The notes beneath the pieces are model-generated. The model did not search any database. It was not told the DNA's origin and was given only the letters and a program-made list of their open reading frames with translations. Positions 32,013 to 41,508 of a stretch of 64,000 nucleotides of DNA are shown in pieces; within the stretch, counting starts at the first letter, position 1, and the number at the start of each line of letters is the position of its first letter. The stretch covers positions 30,206 through 94,205 of the forward strand of contig JACPPG010000067.1 of the NCBI GenBank assembly GCA_016191115.1. The letters are read 5' to 3'. Position numbers and translations under genes: made by a program. This stretch comes from Planctomycetia bacterium (GTDB taxonomy: Bacteria; Planctomycetota; Planctomycetia; Pirellulales; JACPPG01).

Positions 32013-32906
32013 CTAGTGATTCCTTTCCAAAACAGCTCGGGCGAGCGCTTCCAATCCTTCGGCTTGTGGGCCGATCCGCCGTAGGGCGGCCACGGCCTCG
32101 GTGACGAGTTGCTCGGCACGGCGCCGGCTCTCGTCGACTCCCAGCAAGCCGGGGAAGGTCAGCTTCCCCCGATCCGCGTCCTTGCCTGCCCGTTTGCCTA
32201 GTGTGTTCTCATCGCCCGCGACATCCAAGAGGTCATCGGTGATCTGGAAGGCCAGACCGAGCCGCTTGCCGTATTCCTCCAGGGCCGATCGCTGCCGGCG
32301 GGAGGCGCGGGCAATGATGCCCCCAAGCCGCACCGAGGCCAGGATCAACGCCCCCGTCTTACGGCGATGGATCGACTCCAGCCGGGCCAAGTCCGGTGCC
32401 GCCGTTTCGCCGTCCAGGTCGTCCGCCTGCCCTGCTACCAGGGCCATCGGGCCAGCCGCGCGGGCCAACTCCAGGCAGCAGTCGGCGGCCACGCGGGCCG
32501 GCCGCAAGTGCCCGGCCAGGGTCTCGAAGGCCATGGTCAAAAGAGCGTCGCCGGCGAGCACCGCCAACGCCTCGCCAAATTGCTTGTGGCACGTGGGGCG
32601 GCCCCGCCGCAGGTCGTCGTCGTCCATGCACGGCAGGTCATCGTGCACGAGCGAATAGGTATGGATCATTTCCACCGCGCAGGCCGCCGGCAGAGCCGCC
32701 TCCATATCCCCACCGCACGCCTCGGCCGACATTAACACCAAGAGCGGCCTCAAACGCTTGCCGGGGGCCAGCAGGCTGTACCGGATCGCCTCGCACAACC
32801 GCGGGGGGCAATCCTCGGAAAACTGCGTGTACCGGTCCAGGGCCTGCCGGACCATATCGCCGACGCCAGCGGCCAATTGCGAGATCGACGCGGTCGACGT
32901 TTCCAT
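32013..32906 (-). CDS. ispA: Polyprenyl synthetase (farnesyl/geranylgeranyl diphosphate synthase)
   Basis: A 297-residue short-chain trans-isoprenyl diphosphate synthase that elongates DMAPP with IPP. Both Asp-rich motifs are present: DDLPCMDDDDLRRGRPTCHK (FARM) and LAFQITDDLLDVAGD (SARM), along with GKRLRPLLVLMSAEACGG at the IPP site. The insertion of two residues in the first DDxxxxD is the bacterial type. It lies between xseB and dxs, all on the same strand, supplying C15 or C20 precursors for quinones and undecaprenol. The exact chain length cannot be read. Confidence 0.93.
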   Translation of the reverse strand: METSTASISQLAAGVGDMVRQALDRYTQFSEDCPPRLCEAIRYSLLAPGKRLRPLLVLMSAEACGGDMEAALPAACAVEMIHTYSLVHDDLPCMDDDDLRRGRPTCHKQFGEALAVLAGDALLTMAFETLAGHLRPARVAADCCLELARAAGPMALVAGQADDLDGETAAPDLARLESIHRRKTGALILASVRLGGIIARASRRQRSALEEYGKRLGLAFQITDDLLDVAGDENTLGKRAGKDADRGKLTFPGLLGVDESRRRAEQLVTEAVAALRRIGPQAEGLEALARAVLERNH

Positions 32907-32953
32907 CGGCGGGCAAATAACTTAGCAATGGGTAGCACCAAGCCCCACGTATT

Positions 32954-33409
32954 CTAAAAGAGGCTACCCGGAGTGTCTATGTCGCTATCGTCGCCGCGGG
33001 CACCAGGCGGGCTGGGCCGCTGCGCCGGCCGCGCGGAATCGCCGGGCGAAGGTTGGTTCGATGGCGGCGGCCGATCGGCCGTGCGGCGCTTCGAGCGGGC
33101 CTGGGCCTTTTCTTCTAGCGCCAGCTCGCCGGCAGCCTCGAACGGCTCGCTGATCGGGTTCCCGTCGGCGTCGACGCCGCACAGGATTTCGATCCGCCGC
33201 TCGGCCCCCTCCAACAGCCCGTAACACTGCTTGAGCAGATTCACGCCGCGCTCATAGCGCGCGAGCGCCTCGGCCAGCCCCAGCTTGCCATCTTCCAGGT
33301 CGTGCACGATGGTCTCCAGCTCGGCCAGCGCCTGTTCGAAACTGGGCATCGGCGTGGTGTTGTCGTTTTCGTTTTCCGCCACCGGCAGAATCTCCGATTC
33401 TTGGCGCAC
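32954..33409 (-). CDS. xseB: Exodeoxyribonuclease VII small subunit
   Basis: XseB, the small subunit of exonuclease VII, which degrades single-stranded DNA with XseA. The core SFEQALAELETIVHDLEDGKLGLAEALARYERGV (residues 23-57, quoted in parts as SFEQALAELETIVHDLEDG and KLGLAEALARYERGV) is typical. The remaining 75 residues are a charged, Pro-rich tail (RPPPSNQPSPGDSARPAQRP) not found in most XseB, making the protein about twice the usual length. The start may be GTG at 33409 or ATG at 33349. It follows xseA after 138 bases that hold a CAGATTACGCAGATTT-type intergenic repeat. Confidence 0.9.
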   Translation of the reverse strand: MRQESEILPVAENENDNTTPMPSFEQALAELETIVHDLEDGKLGLAEALARYERGVNLLKQCYGLLEGAERRIEILCGVDADGNPISEPFEAAGELALEEKAQARSKRRTADRPPPSNQPSPGDSARPAQRPSPPGARGDDSDIDTPGSLF

Positions 33410-33547
33410 CAGAAGTAGCCATTATGGTCCGCCACTGGCGAAAACGCCATTCGCCGCCGAAGGAAGAAGGCGATCCGCAGATTACGCAGATTTCGCAGAG
33501 AGGAGATCGCCGCTGTTCTTATCCGCGCAACCTGTAAAATCTGCGGA

Positions 33548-34822
33548 TCATCTTTCGTCTGGCCTGTGGTCTGTGGCCCGTGGCCTATCGACTGCCTGTC
33601 GCCTCTCGACAACCCGACTCGTGGCTTCGCCGGCCGCGAATCGCGTGGTGATCAGCTCGCCGACCGTCAGTTGCCCGGCGTCGCGCACGATCTGGCCGTC
33701 GGCTGTCCGAGAAGTCAAGCTGTAGCCGCGCCGCAACACGCCCAGCGGGCTCAACGATTCCAAGTGCACGGCCAGTGCGTCGGCGCGGTGCCGCGCCTCG
33801 CGCACCCCGCGGCGCATCACGCGCCCGCTGCGAAGTGATAGCTCGTCGAGCCGCTGAATAAGGTCGTGCACGCGATCAAAAGGACGGCGCAACGCCCGCC
33901 GGGCCGAGAGTCGGTCCAGGTGCAACCGCACTTGCACCGCCAGCCCGCGCAGGGCCGCGGTCATCCTGCGGCGGCCGGCGGCGAGCGTCGCGGTCAGTTC
34001 GTCAGCCGCCGGGGCGACGCGCTCGGCCGCTTCGCTGGGCGTGAGCGCCCGCACGTCCGCCACCAGGTCCGCGAGTGTGACGTCGATCTCGTGCCCGACC
34101 GCCGAGACGACCGGGATCCGCGAGGCGTGGATCGCTCGCACGACCGGCTCCTCGTTGAAGGCCCACAGGTCTTCGAGGCTGCCGCCGCCGCGGGCCACGA
34201 CCAGGCAGTCGACCGCGATTGGCAGTCGGTTCACCGTGGCGATCGCCGCGGCAATCTCGCGGCTGGCCTCGTCCCCTTGCACGCGAACCGGCACCACCAG
34301 CACGTCGGCCCCGCGCCAGCGCCGCCGCAGCACTTCCAGAAAATCGCGAATCGCGGCGCCGCTGGGACTCGTGACCACGGCGATCCGCCGCGGAAAGCGC
34401 GGCAGCGGCCGCTTGCGAGCGGGGTCAAAGAGGCCTTCGGCCGCCAATCGCTCGCGCAGTCGCCGCAGTGCCAGCTCAAGCGCCCCGATCCCCTTCGGCT
34501 CGATCTTTTGGATGACGAGCTGATAGCTGCCGCGCGGGGCGTACAGGTCGATGTCCCCCTGGCAGATGACTTCCAGCCCGTCTTCCAGCGCAAACCGCAA
34601 CCGGCTGGCGGCCGATCGCCACAGCACAGCCCGCAATTGGGCCCGATCGTCCTTGAGCGTGAGATAGTAGTGCCCGGACTGCGGCCGCGACAGGTTCGAT
34701 ATCTCGCCGCTGACCCACACGCCGCTGAAGGCGCCTTCCAAAAGCCCCTTGATCTGGTCGGTCAGCTCGCCGACCGACAGGACGCGCTCGTGCCGGGGGG
34801 TGGACAGGTCGGGAGCGGACAT
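33548..34822 (-). CDS. xseA: Exodeoxyribonuclease VII large subunit
   Basis: A 424-residue XseA, the catalytic subunit of exonuclease VII. The N-terminal OB-fold is visible as VLSVGELTDQIKGLLEGAFS, VWVSGEISNLSRPQSGHYYL and TLKDDRAQLRAVLWR. The nuclease core has IAVVTSPSGAAIRDFLEVLRRR, LVVARGGGSLEDLWAFNEE and VVSAVGHEIDVTLADLVAD. The last 17 residues (RQAVDRPRATDHRPDER) are encoded by a GGCCTGTGG-type repeat, so the native C-terminus may have been extended by it. First gene of the xse-isp-dxs cluster. Confidence 0.96.
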   Translation of the reverse strand: MSAPDLSTPRHERVLSVGELTDQIKGLLEGAFSGVWVSGEISNLSRPQSGHYYLTLKDDRAQLRAVLWRSAASRLRFALEDGLEVICQGDIDLYAPRGSYQLVIQKIEPKGIGALELALRRLRERLAAEGLFDPARKRPLPRFPRRIAVVTSPSGAAIRDFLEVLRRRWRGADVLVVPVRVQGDEASREIAAAIATVNRLPIAVDCLVVARGGGSLEDLWAFNEEPVVRAIHASRIPVVSAVGHEIDVTLADLVADVRALTPSEAAERVAPAADELTATLAAGRRRMTAALRGLAVQVRLHLDRLSARRALRRPFDRVHDLIQRLDELSLRSGRVMRRGVREARHRADALAVHLESLSPLGVLRRGYSLTSRTADGQIVRDAGQLTVGELITTRFAAGEATSRVVERRQAVDRPRATDHRPDER

Positions 34823-35082
34823 CGGTACTCAAATTGATCCGGGGGGGCCAGGATGTCGGGTCCTAAGTATCCTGCGGTGAGCGTTCGCCGGCAACGACCT
34901 GTGACGCGGCACAGCGCATCGTCGGAATCGCCGCTTCCGTTTGCCATCTCAATGTAACGTGCGCAACCCGCAAAACCGCGCGCTTTAGCTGGCCGGCAAC
35001 CTATCCTTGCGGTAGGGGCCGAGTTTCGCGCGGGTCGTTTGTGAATTACTCGCCCGCCGGGCCGTAAGGAGCGTCTGCTGCC

Positions 35083-35676
35083 ATGCCTTACACGTGTAGC
35101 AAGTGCGATTTCTTCGACACCGAAGGCGTGCACAAGTCCGACTGCCCGAGCTGCGGCGGGCGGATGCGGATGACGATGTTCGATCCGCGCGGCACCGCCA
35201 CGGCTACGCTCGAACCGCCGACGAAGGCCGCCTGGAAGAACCCGTACGCCTACGGTTACGAGGAAATCGAGGCCCCGTGGGCTTTTCGCTACGCGCAAAT
35301 CGGGGCGGGCGTTTCCGCGTACTTCTTCGTGTGGCGGTGGGGTCAGCGGATCATGCTCCTCGCGTACGGCACCTCGCTTGCGCAAATGCCGAAGAGCAAG
35401 GCGGCGATGACGATCGCCGTGGCGGTTTTCGTGATGAACTGCATTGGAGCCCTCGTCGGCGGCGGGGCGGCCGGCTTCTGGGCCCGCAACTGGGTCGTGC
35501 AAGGCCTGGGCGTGGCGGTCGGGGTGCTGGTGATCCCGCTGGTGGGCATGTTGATCATCGCACCCGAGTCATGGCCGCTATTCGCCGTCAACCTGGCGAT
35601 CACCAGCGTGCTGGCGATCATCGGCGCATTTCTCGGCCACCTCCTCGTGAAACCCACGCGCGTGGTGAATTCGTGA
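35083..35676 (+). CDS. Zinc-ribbon membrane protein of unknown function
   Basis: A 197-residue protein not assigned to a named family. It starts with a zinc ribbon: CSKCDFFDTEGVHKSDCPSC provides two CxxC pairs. Four predicted membrane helices follow (IGAGVSAYFFVWRWG region, AMTIAVAVFVMNCIGALVGG, VVQGLGVAVGVLVIPLVGML, FAVNLAITSVLAIIGAFLGH). The ATG at 35083 is the first after a free upstream region. The 34823-35082 gap has no other feature I can support. A cytoplasmic metal-binding head on an integral membrane protein is the simplest reading. Confidence 0.75.
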   Translation: MPYTCSKCDFFDTEGVHKSDCPSCGGRMRMTMFDPRGTATATLEPPTKAAWKNPYAYGYEEIEAPWAFRYAQIGAGVSAYFFVWRWGQRIMLLAYGTSLAQMPKSKAAMTIAVAVFVMNCIGALVGGGAAGFWARNWVVQGLGVAVGVLVIPLVGMLIIAPESWPLFAVNLAITSVLAIIGAFLGHLLVKPTRVVNS

Positions 35677-35787
35677 GGAAACAGGCGAGAGACCAGAGGC
35701 CAAAGACCAGAGGGGGAAGACAAGGAATCCTTGGTTGCCGCTGCTGTTGCCTACTCGCGACAGGCCAGAGGACGTACACTCAGGGCC

Positions 35788-36138
35788 ATGCGCGACCACA
35801 GAAAGTTGAGGGCGTTTGAGTTGGCGGATCAGCCGTCGACATTTGCAAGCGCACGGGCACGTTTCCGCGCGAGGAGCAGTTTGGGCTGACGTCGCAGATG
35901 CGGCGAGCCGCCGTTTCGGTTGCTTCAAACATCGTTGAGGGCTGCGCCCGCGATTCCCTCGCGGATTACATACGCTTTCTCGACATCGCCCATGGGTCCG
36001 CTCATGAAGTGGTACCAGATTTCGCTTGCTTACCGGCTGGGACATCTCGGCAAAGAGCCAACGGACCAGCTCACCGACCTGGCGATCGAAACCTGCAAGG
36101 TGCTCAATGGCTTGATCCGTTCGCTTCGCGCGGGTTGA
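35788..36138 (+). pseudogene. Frameshifted four-helix-bundle (23S rRNA IVS-type) protein gene
   Basis: Reading three frames in turn restores a complete member of the four-helix-bundle/S23 family: MRDHRKLRAFELAD in frame 1, then ICKRTGTFPREEQFGLTSQM and RRAAVSVASNIVEGCARDSL in frame 2, then YQISLAYRLGHLGKE and LAIETCKVLNGLIRSLR in frame 3 to the stop at 36136-36138. The breaks lie near 35835 and 36010. The normal product is about 115-120 residues of unknown role. It is inactive unless sequencing errors account for both shifts. Confidence 0.85.
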
Positions 36139-36225
36139 GCAGGCTACAGCCAGCGGCCAGCGGGAGCCGGATCGGTTTACTGTCTTTTCCCTCTGGCCTC
36201 ACGCCTGTGGCCTGTAGCCTGTTCC

Positions 36226-37002
36226 TCATGCCGCGCGGGTGTCAGCCACATGAAGCGGCGGCAAGAGCGGCCACCCGACGGCCGTGGCGCGGCCCGCGCC
36301 GGCTCGCTCCTTGAGCACCACAAACTCGTTCACTTTGCGGGTGCCCGCCTCGGCCCAGGCCTCGGCCTCCAGCGTCAGGCGATTGAGCATGTCCTCGACG
36401 GTCCGCCTATAGTGCTCAATACCAGTGCGATCCAGGTTCGGCGGAATATGCATCGGTGGGCTGACCGCGGCCCGCGCCTGCGAGAAGGGGCGCGGGATGG
36501 CGAAGCGGTCCCAACTCCCAAATCGCCACGGCCGGTCGTAGCCGAAACCCATCGCCACGATCGGCATCGACAGCTTCGACGCCAGGTACACGGGCCCCTG
36601 GGCCAGCCGGCGGCGCGGGCCGCGCGGGCCGTCGGGCGTGATCGTCAGGTTCATCCGCCGGCTGCGGGCCAACAGCTCGCGCAGCGCCGCCACGCCGCCA
36701 CGCCGCGTTGAGCCGCGCACGAACTCAAAGCCGAGATGATGGGCGACGTGGCTGAGCACCTCGGCGTCGATGTGCTGGCTCAATAGCATCGCCAGATTGC
36801 AATTACCCCGCATGTAGATGGGAAAGAGGATGTACTCGTGCCAGAAGATGTAGATCTTCTGACCGCTATAGCGGGGATCGACCGGATCGACCGTCGGATC
36901 GTAGAACGACACGCGGTAGTCCAACGTCGACATCCACGATCGGATCGCGCTGGCGGCGACCAGACCACAGGACTTCAGCAAGAGTGGGCTGCGGAGTTTC
37001 AT
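36226..37002 (-). CDS. Lysophospholipid acyltransferase family protein (DUF374)
   Basis: A 258-residue protein of the DUF374 branch of the LPLAT acyltransferases. Conserved segments are IYIFWHEYILFPIYMRGN (the HxxxxD-like site), RGSTRRGGVAALRELLARSR and LTITPDGPRGPRRRLAQGPV. DUF374 proteins are linked to lipid A or outer-membrane lipid acylation in Gram-negative bacteria. The ATG at 37002 begins a hydrophobic N-terminus; the longer frame adds 21 residues from noncoding DNA. It ends in plain intergenic sequence with GGCCTGTGG-type repeats. Probably cytoplasmic-membrane associated. Confidence 0.85.
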   Translation of the reverse strand: MKLRSPLLLKSCGLVAASAIRSWMSTLDYRVSFYDPTVDPVDPRYSGQKIYIFWHEYILFPIYMRGNCNLAMLLSQHIDAEVLSHVAHHLGFEFVRGSTRRGGVAALRELLARSRRMNLTITPDGPRGPRRRLAQGPVYLASKLSMPIVAMGFGYDRPWRFGSWDRFAIPRPFSQARAAVSPPMHIPPNLDRTGIEHYRRTVEDMLNRLTLEAEAWAEAGTRKVNEFVVLKERAGAGRATAVGWPLLPPLHVADTRAA

Positions 37003-37121
37003 GCCGAGAACATAGGCAGTAAGCCGTGAAGGTAGTGAAGGTAGGGTGCTCTGCGAGCACCGCATGCCGGCGGCGCGACTCTACAATCATGTCGCCTGGG
37101 CCGCGGCGATCAGTCTTGTTC

Positions 37122-38042
37122 CTACGGCCGGCCGCCCGCTGCCGGCTGCCTGCTTTCTTCGGCCGACCATTCGCCGGAAAAGACCTCGACCGCCGGTCCC
37201 GTCATATACACGTGATCGTCATGGGCCCAGTCCAACTCCAGATCACCGCCAGGCAGGTGGGCCAGGATGCGGCGGGCCGTGCGGCCTGAAAGCGCCCCCG
37301 CCACGCAAACGGCGCTTGCGCCCGTGCCGCAGGCGAGCGTGATGCCACTGCCTCGCTCCCAGGTGCGCATCGTCACTTCATCAGGGGAATGCACTTCGAC
37401 AAAGTGCACGTTGATCCGCTGGGGAAAGATCGGCTGCCGCTCGATCATCGGTCCCACCGTCGCCAAGGGCACGGCTGCCACGTGCGTGCAATAAAAGACC
37501 ACGTGCGGATTGCCCATCGACACGCAGGTCATCCGCAAGTCGAGGCCGCAGTCCTCCATCCACCGCGACGGCGGATTCAGCGGGATGAAAAGGTCGGCCG
37601 GAAAATCGACCACGCGTTTCTCAGCGATCGGCCGCGGGAACTCGACGGGGATGCGGGCCGGATCGAGCACCGGCCGCCCCATGTCGACGCGGGCCCGCTC
37701 GACCAGACCGTCCACGACTTCCAAGTCAATCGGCAGCACGCCCGCCTTGGTCTCGATGCGCAGCGTAGGCCGCTGGCAGATGCCATGGTCGTAGACGTAC
37801 TTGGCGACGCAACGGATGCCGTTGCCGCACATCTCGGCCTCCGAGCCGTCGGCGTTGAACATCCGCATGCGGGCGTCGGCGACCTCGCTAGGGCAGATCA
37901 GGATCAAGCCGTCGCCACCGATCCCGCTGTGCCGGTCCGAGACCTGGCGCGCGACTTCCTCGGGATCGGCCGGCGCCGGCTCGCGGAAGCAATCGACGTA
38001 GACGTAGTCGTTGCCCGCCCCGTGCATTTTCGTGAATCGCAT
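37122..38042 (-). CDS. dapF: Diaminopimelate epimerase
   Basis: A 306-residue DapF: converts LL- to meso-diaminopimelate for lysine and peptidoglycan. Both catalytic Cys motifs are present, MCGNGIRC and ACGTGASA, as is the substrate start MHGAGNDYVYVD. Its presence fits the current view that planctomycetes make peptidoglycan. About 25 residues longer than many DapF because of loops near WMEDCGLDLRMT. The start is ATG at 38042. The stop is followed by a short gap to the acyltransferase start. Confidence 0.97.
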   Translation of the reverse strand: MRFTKMHGAGNDYVYVDCFREPAPADPEEVARQVSDRHSGIGGDGLILICPSEVADARMRMFNADGSEAEMCGNGIRCVAKYVYDHGICQRPTLRIETKAGVLPIDLEVVDGLVERARVDMGRPVLDPARIPVEFPRPIAEKRVVDFPADLFIPLNPPSRWMEDCGLDLRMTCVSMGNPHVVFYCTHVAAVPLATVGPMIERQPIFPQRINVHFVEVHSPDEVTMRTWERGSGITLACGTGASAVCVAGALSGRTARRILAHLPGGDLELDWAHDDHVYMTGPAVEVFSGEWSAEESRQPAAGGRP

Positions 38043-38211
38043 GGCCGATTGCCTTTTGCGCGCCGCTGGCTACCCCCGCCGGGTCTCGCCTGCTGCCGTC
38101 TTCTTTTGCCGGTCCTCCCCCCCAAGACGCCGGCAGATTCTAAGAGGTTCGGCCGATCGGGGCAAATGCAGCTTTCGGGGAACACTGGCCCTCGGCAGCT
38201 AAGCTTGGCCG

Positions 38212-39489
<1,278 letters not shown>

Positions 39490-39936
39490 GTGTCACCCAA
39501 AAAGAGGGAACCACCCGTGATATTGGCGTGGCATCGGAAAGCGCGCAATCCAAGCGGCATGTTTGGTTCCAGACCAAACCTTTAGAGCGGACCGGCGGTG
39601 TGTGACCTCCGCCGACCCATTTCAGAAGTCAATTCTCGTCCGCTGACGAAAATCGTGTAACTAACGCGGCCTTTGCTCCCCCGCCGCCATTTTGTATTCG
39701 GCGGCCGCGCCCACCCGTTGAGGGCGCACTGTAGAGCGAGGGCCAGAATATCTTGTCAGGATGGCCCACCGAGAAAGAGCCCGTGGTCCCGAAACGGAAA
39801 CCGAAGGGGCCTATCACTCAGGAAGGCCTCGTTTGCTCCCCAGCGAACGAATCTCTCTCGCAAGGGGGGCGGCCCGCAAAGCACTTACCGCGGGCCAAAA
39901 CGCCTGTACGTCAGGCAGATTCCTAAAACTATGGCA
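39490..39936 (-). other. Long untranslated leader of rho
   Basis: About 440 bases between the rho start codon and its likely promoter, with no ORF that resembles a protein. Bacterial rho genes often have long leaders where Rho acts on its own transcript. The remaining 39965-40210 segment holds no feature I can support except the expected promoter of the thioredoxin gene. Confidence 0.5.
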
Positions 39937-39964
39937 ATCTTAGTCGAAGCGGCCTTTCTGTCAA
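39937..39964 (-). promoter_or_regulatory. Consensus sigma-70 promoter upstream of rho
   Basis: Minus-strand TTGACA (39964-39959), 16-base spacer, TAAGAT (39942-39937). The -35 is a perfect consensus. It points toward rho. Confidence 0.65.
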
Positions 39965-40210
39965 GCGATCCAGCCGCAATCTAGGGGAAATCCGGGCAAA
40001 TTTCCCGTCCACTGCTAGAACCCCGCAGCCCTGGGGACACACCTCAATCATCGGCCGGGCCCAGCCCGCCGCAACAGCCGACTTTAGTGAATAATCGGCG
40101 GAGCCGCTGCATCCGTCATATTTTCTACGACTCCCGAGGGGCGGTTGGCCGATAAAAAGATGTCATGGAAGTGGCATTGTTTCGGGCCCCACTCGTCGGG
40201 ACGCGCGTTC

Positions 40211-41398
40211 ATGCAGGCCATCCGTAGCTTGTGGCAGCCGTTGGCAATCGCCCTGGTGCTGGCGTCGCCATGCCTTGCCGACGACGGCATGGCCTGGGAA
40301 TCGGACCTGGAAGCGGCCAAGCATGCGGCCGCGCGCGGCAACCGGCTGGTCCTGGTTCATTTCGCCGCCCCCTGGTGCCAGCCGTGCCAGGCGCTCGAGC
40401 AGAACGTCTTCCGCAAGCCGGGTTTCGGCAAGGAGCTAGACGCCAATTTCGTCTGTGTGAAGCTGAACATCGACGACTATCCGATGACGGCCCGTCAGTA
40501 CGGCGTCGCTACCATTCCGACCGACGTGATCCTGACACCGCAAGGGCAGCTCATCGACCGGCTCCAGAGTCCGCCCACGGGCCCCGAGTTTGTGGCGGCC
40601 ATGAACCGCGTGGCGGCCGTGGCCAAAAGCGGCGGTCGACCGCCGGCCGGGCAGGCTACAGTATCACCGGCTGTCATGGCGCCCGCTTCGGCAGCGCCAC
40701 CCGCCGCGGCCAGCGCGGCGCCGCCTGGAAGCGCTTCGGGAGCCAACCGAACGGCCGAAGATCGCTACGTCGACTACTACAATCGCCGTCGCGCCGCGCA
40801 GCAAGCACAGACCGCGGCCCCCTACAGCCAAGCCGTGCCGCAACCGGCGACGCAATCGGCCGCCGCTCCGGCTCCTACCACCATCGCCGCGGCGTCACCG
40901 ATCGAAAACCCGGCGACTAGCGCGCCGCAAGTCGCCGCGCCGATCATCCCGCCGATCGTAGCGCAGCCCCCCGTACAGCCGCGAGCCCCCGCGGCGCCGG
41001 CTCCCGCCAGCGCAAAATCGACGCCCGGATATCCGCAGGTACCGCCCGGCAACGCGCCTTTGGGCCTGGATGGCTATTGCCCTGTCACCTTGTGCGAGCG
41101 GCAGGCCTGGTCTCTCGGCGACGTCCGCTTCGGCATGCAGCACCGCGGCCGGACCTACTTGTTCGCCGGGCCCGAAGAGCTCGAACGGTTTCGCCAGAAC
41201 CCGGACCTCTATAGCCCGGTGATGTCGGGCAACGACCCGGTGATGGCGTTGGATCACGGTCAGCAGGTGGTTGGCAGCCGCATGTACGGCTTGATGTGCG
41301 GCGGGCACGTGTACCTCTTCTCGAGCGAGGAAACGCTGCAAAAGTTCATGCAGAACCGCAGCCGTTACGCCGTCGAAGCGCTCGAAGCCCGCCGGTAG
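40211..41398 (+). CDS. Secreted thioredoxin-fold protein with C-terminal YHS-like domains
   Basis: A 395-residue periplasmic protein. Signal peptide (MQAIRSLWQPLAIALVLASP CLA), then a thioredoxin fold with the active site APWCQPCQALE and the cis-Pro segment GVATIPTDVI. A long Ala/Pro-rich linker (about residues 150-275) leads to a C-terminal region with LGLDGYCPVTLCERQ and YLFAGPEELERFRQNPDLYS, then MYGLMCGGHVYLFSSEETLQ, which looks like two tandem YHS-type metal or heme-binding units. The start at 40211 begins the signal peptide; longer frames add unrelated residues. It may be a redox protein of metal handling; this is inference. Confidence 0.85.
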   Translation: MQAIRSLWQPLAIALVLASPCLADDGMAWESDLEAAKHAAARGNRLVLVHFAAPWCQPCQALEQNVFRKPGFGKELDANFVCVKLNIDDYPMTARQYGVATIPTDVILTPQGQLIDRLQSPPTGPEFVAAMNRVAAVAKSGGRPPAGQATVSPAVMAPASAAPPAAASAAPPGSASGANRTAEDRYVDYYNRRRAAQQAQTAAPYSQAVPQPATQSAAAPAPTTIAAASPIENPATSAPQVAAPIIPPIVAQPPVQPRAPAAPAPASAKSTPGYPQVPPGNAPLGLDGYCPVTLCERQAWSLGDVRFGMQHRGRTYLFAGPEELERFRQNPDLYSPVMSGNDPVMALDHGQQVVGSRMYGLMCGGHVYLFSSEETLQKFMQNRSRYAVEALEARR

Positions 41399-41400
41399 AG

Positions 41401-41502
41401 AATGATGAATGCGGAATGATGAATGACGAATGGGCTGGTGCCCGCCGCCGTGCGCCAACCCGAGGGCATCACGCTTACATTCAGCATTCCGCATTCATCA
41501 TT
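41401..41502. repeat. 18-bp inverted repeat between convergent genes
   Basis: AATGATGAATGCGGAATG (41401-41418) recurs as its exact reverse complement at 41485-41502. It fills the gap between the thioredoxin-fold gene and the convergent M81 gene and could form a long stem. AATGATGAATGCGG-type repeats are dispersed intergenic elements. Confidence 0.75.
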
Positions 41503-41508
41503 GGCTTC

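Noticed and set aside
36180..36232. GGCCTGTGG-type repeats (also in 33560-33610 and 35690-35720) as a regulatory array
   Set aside because: The copies are irregular and short, and lie at gene ends; they look like simple intergenic repeat decay.
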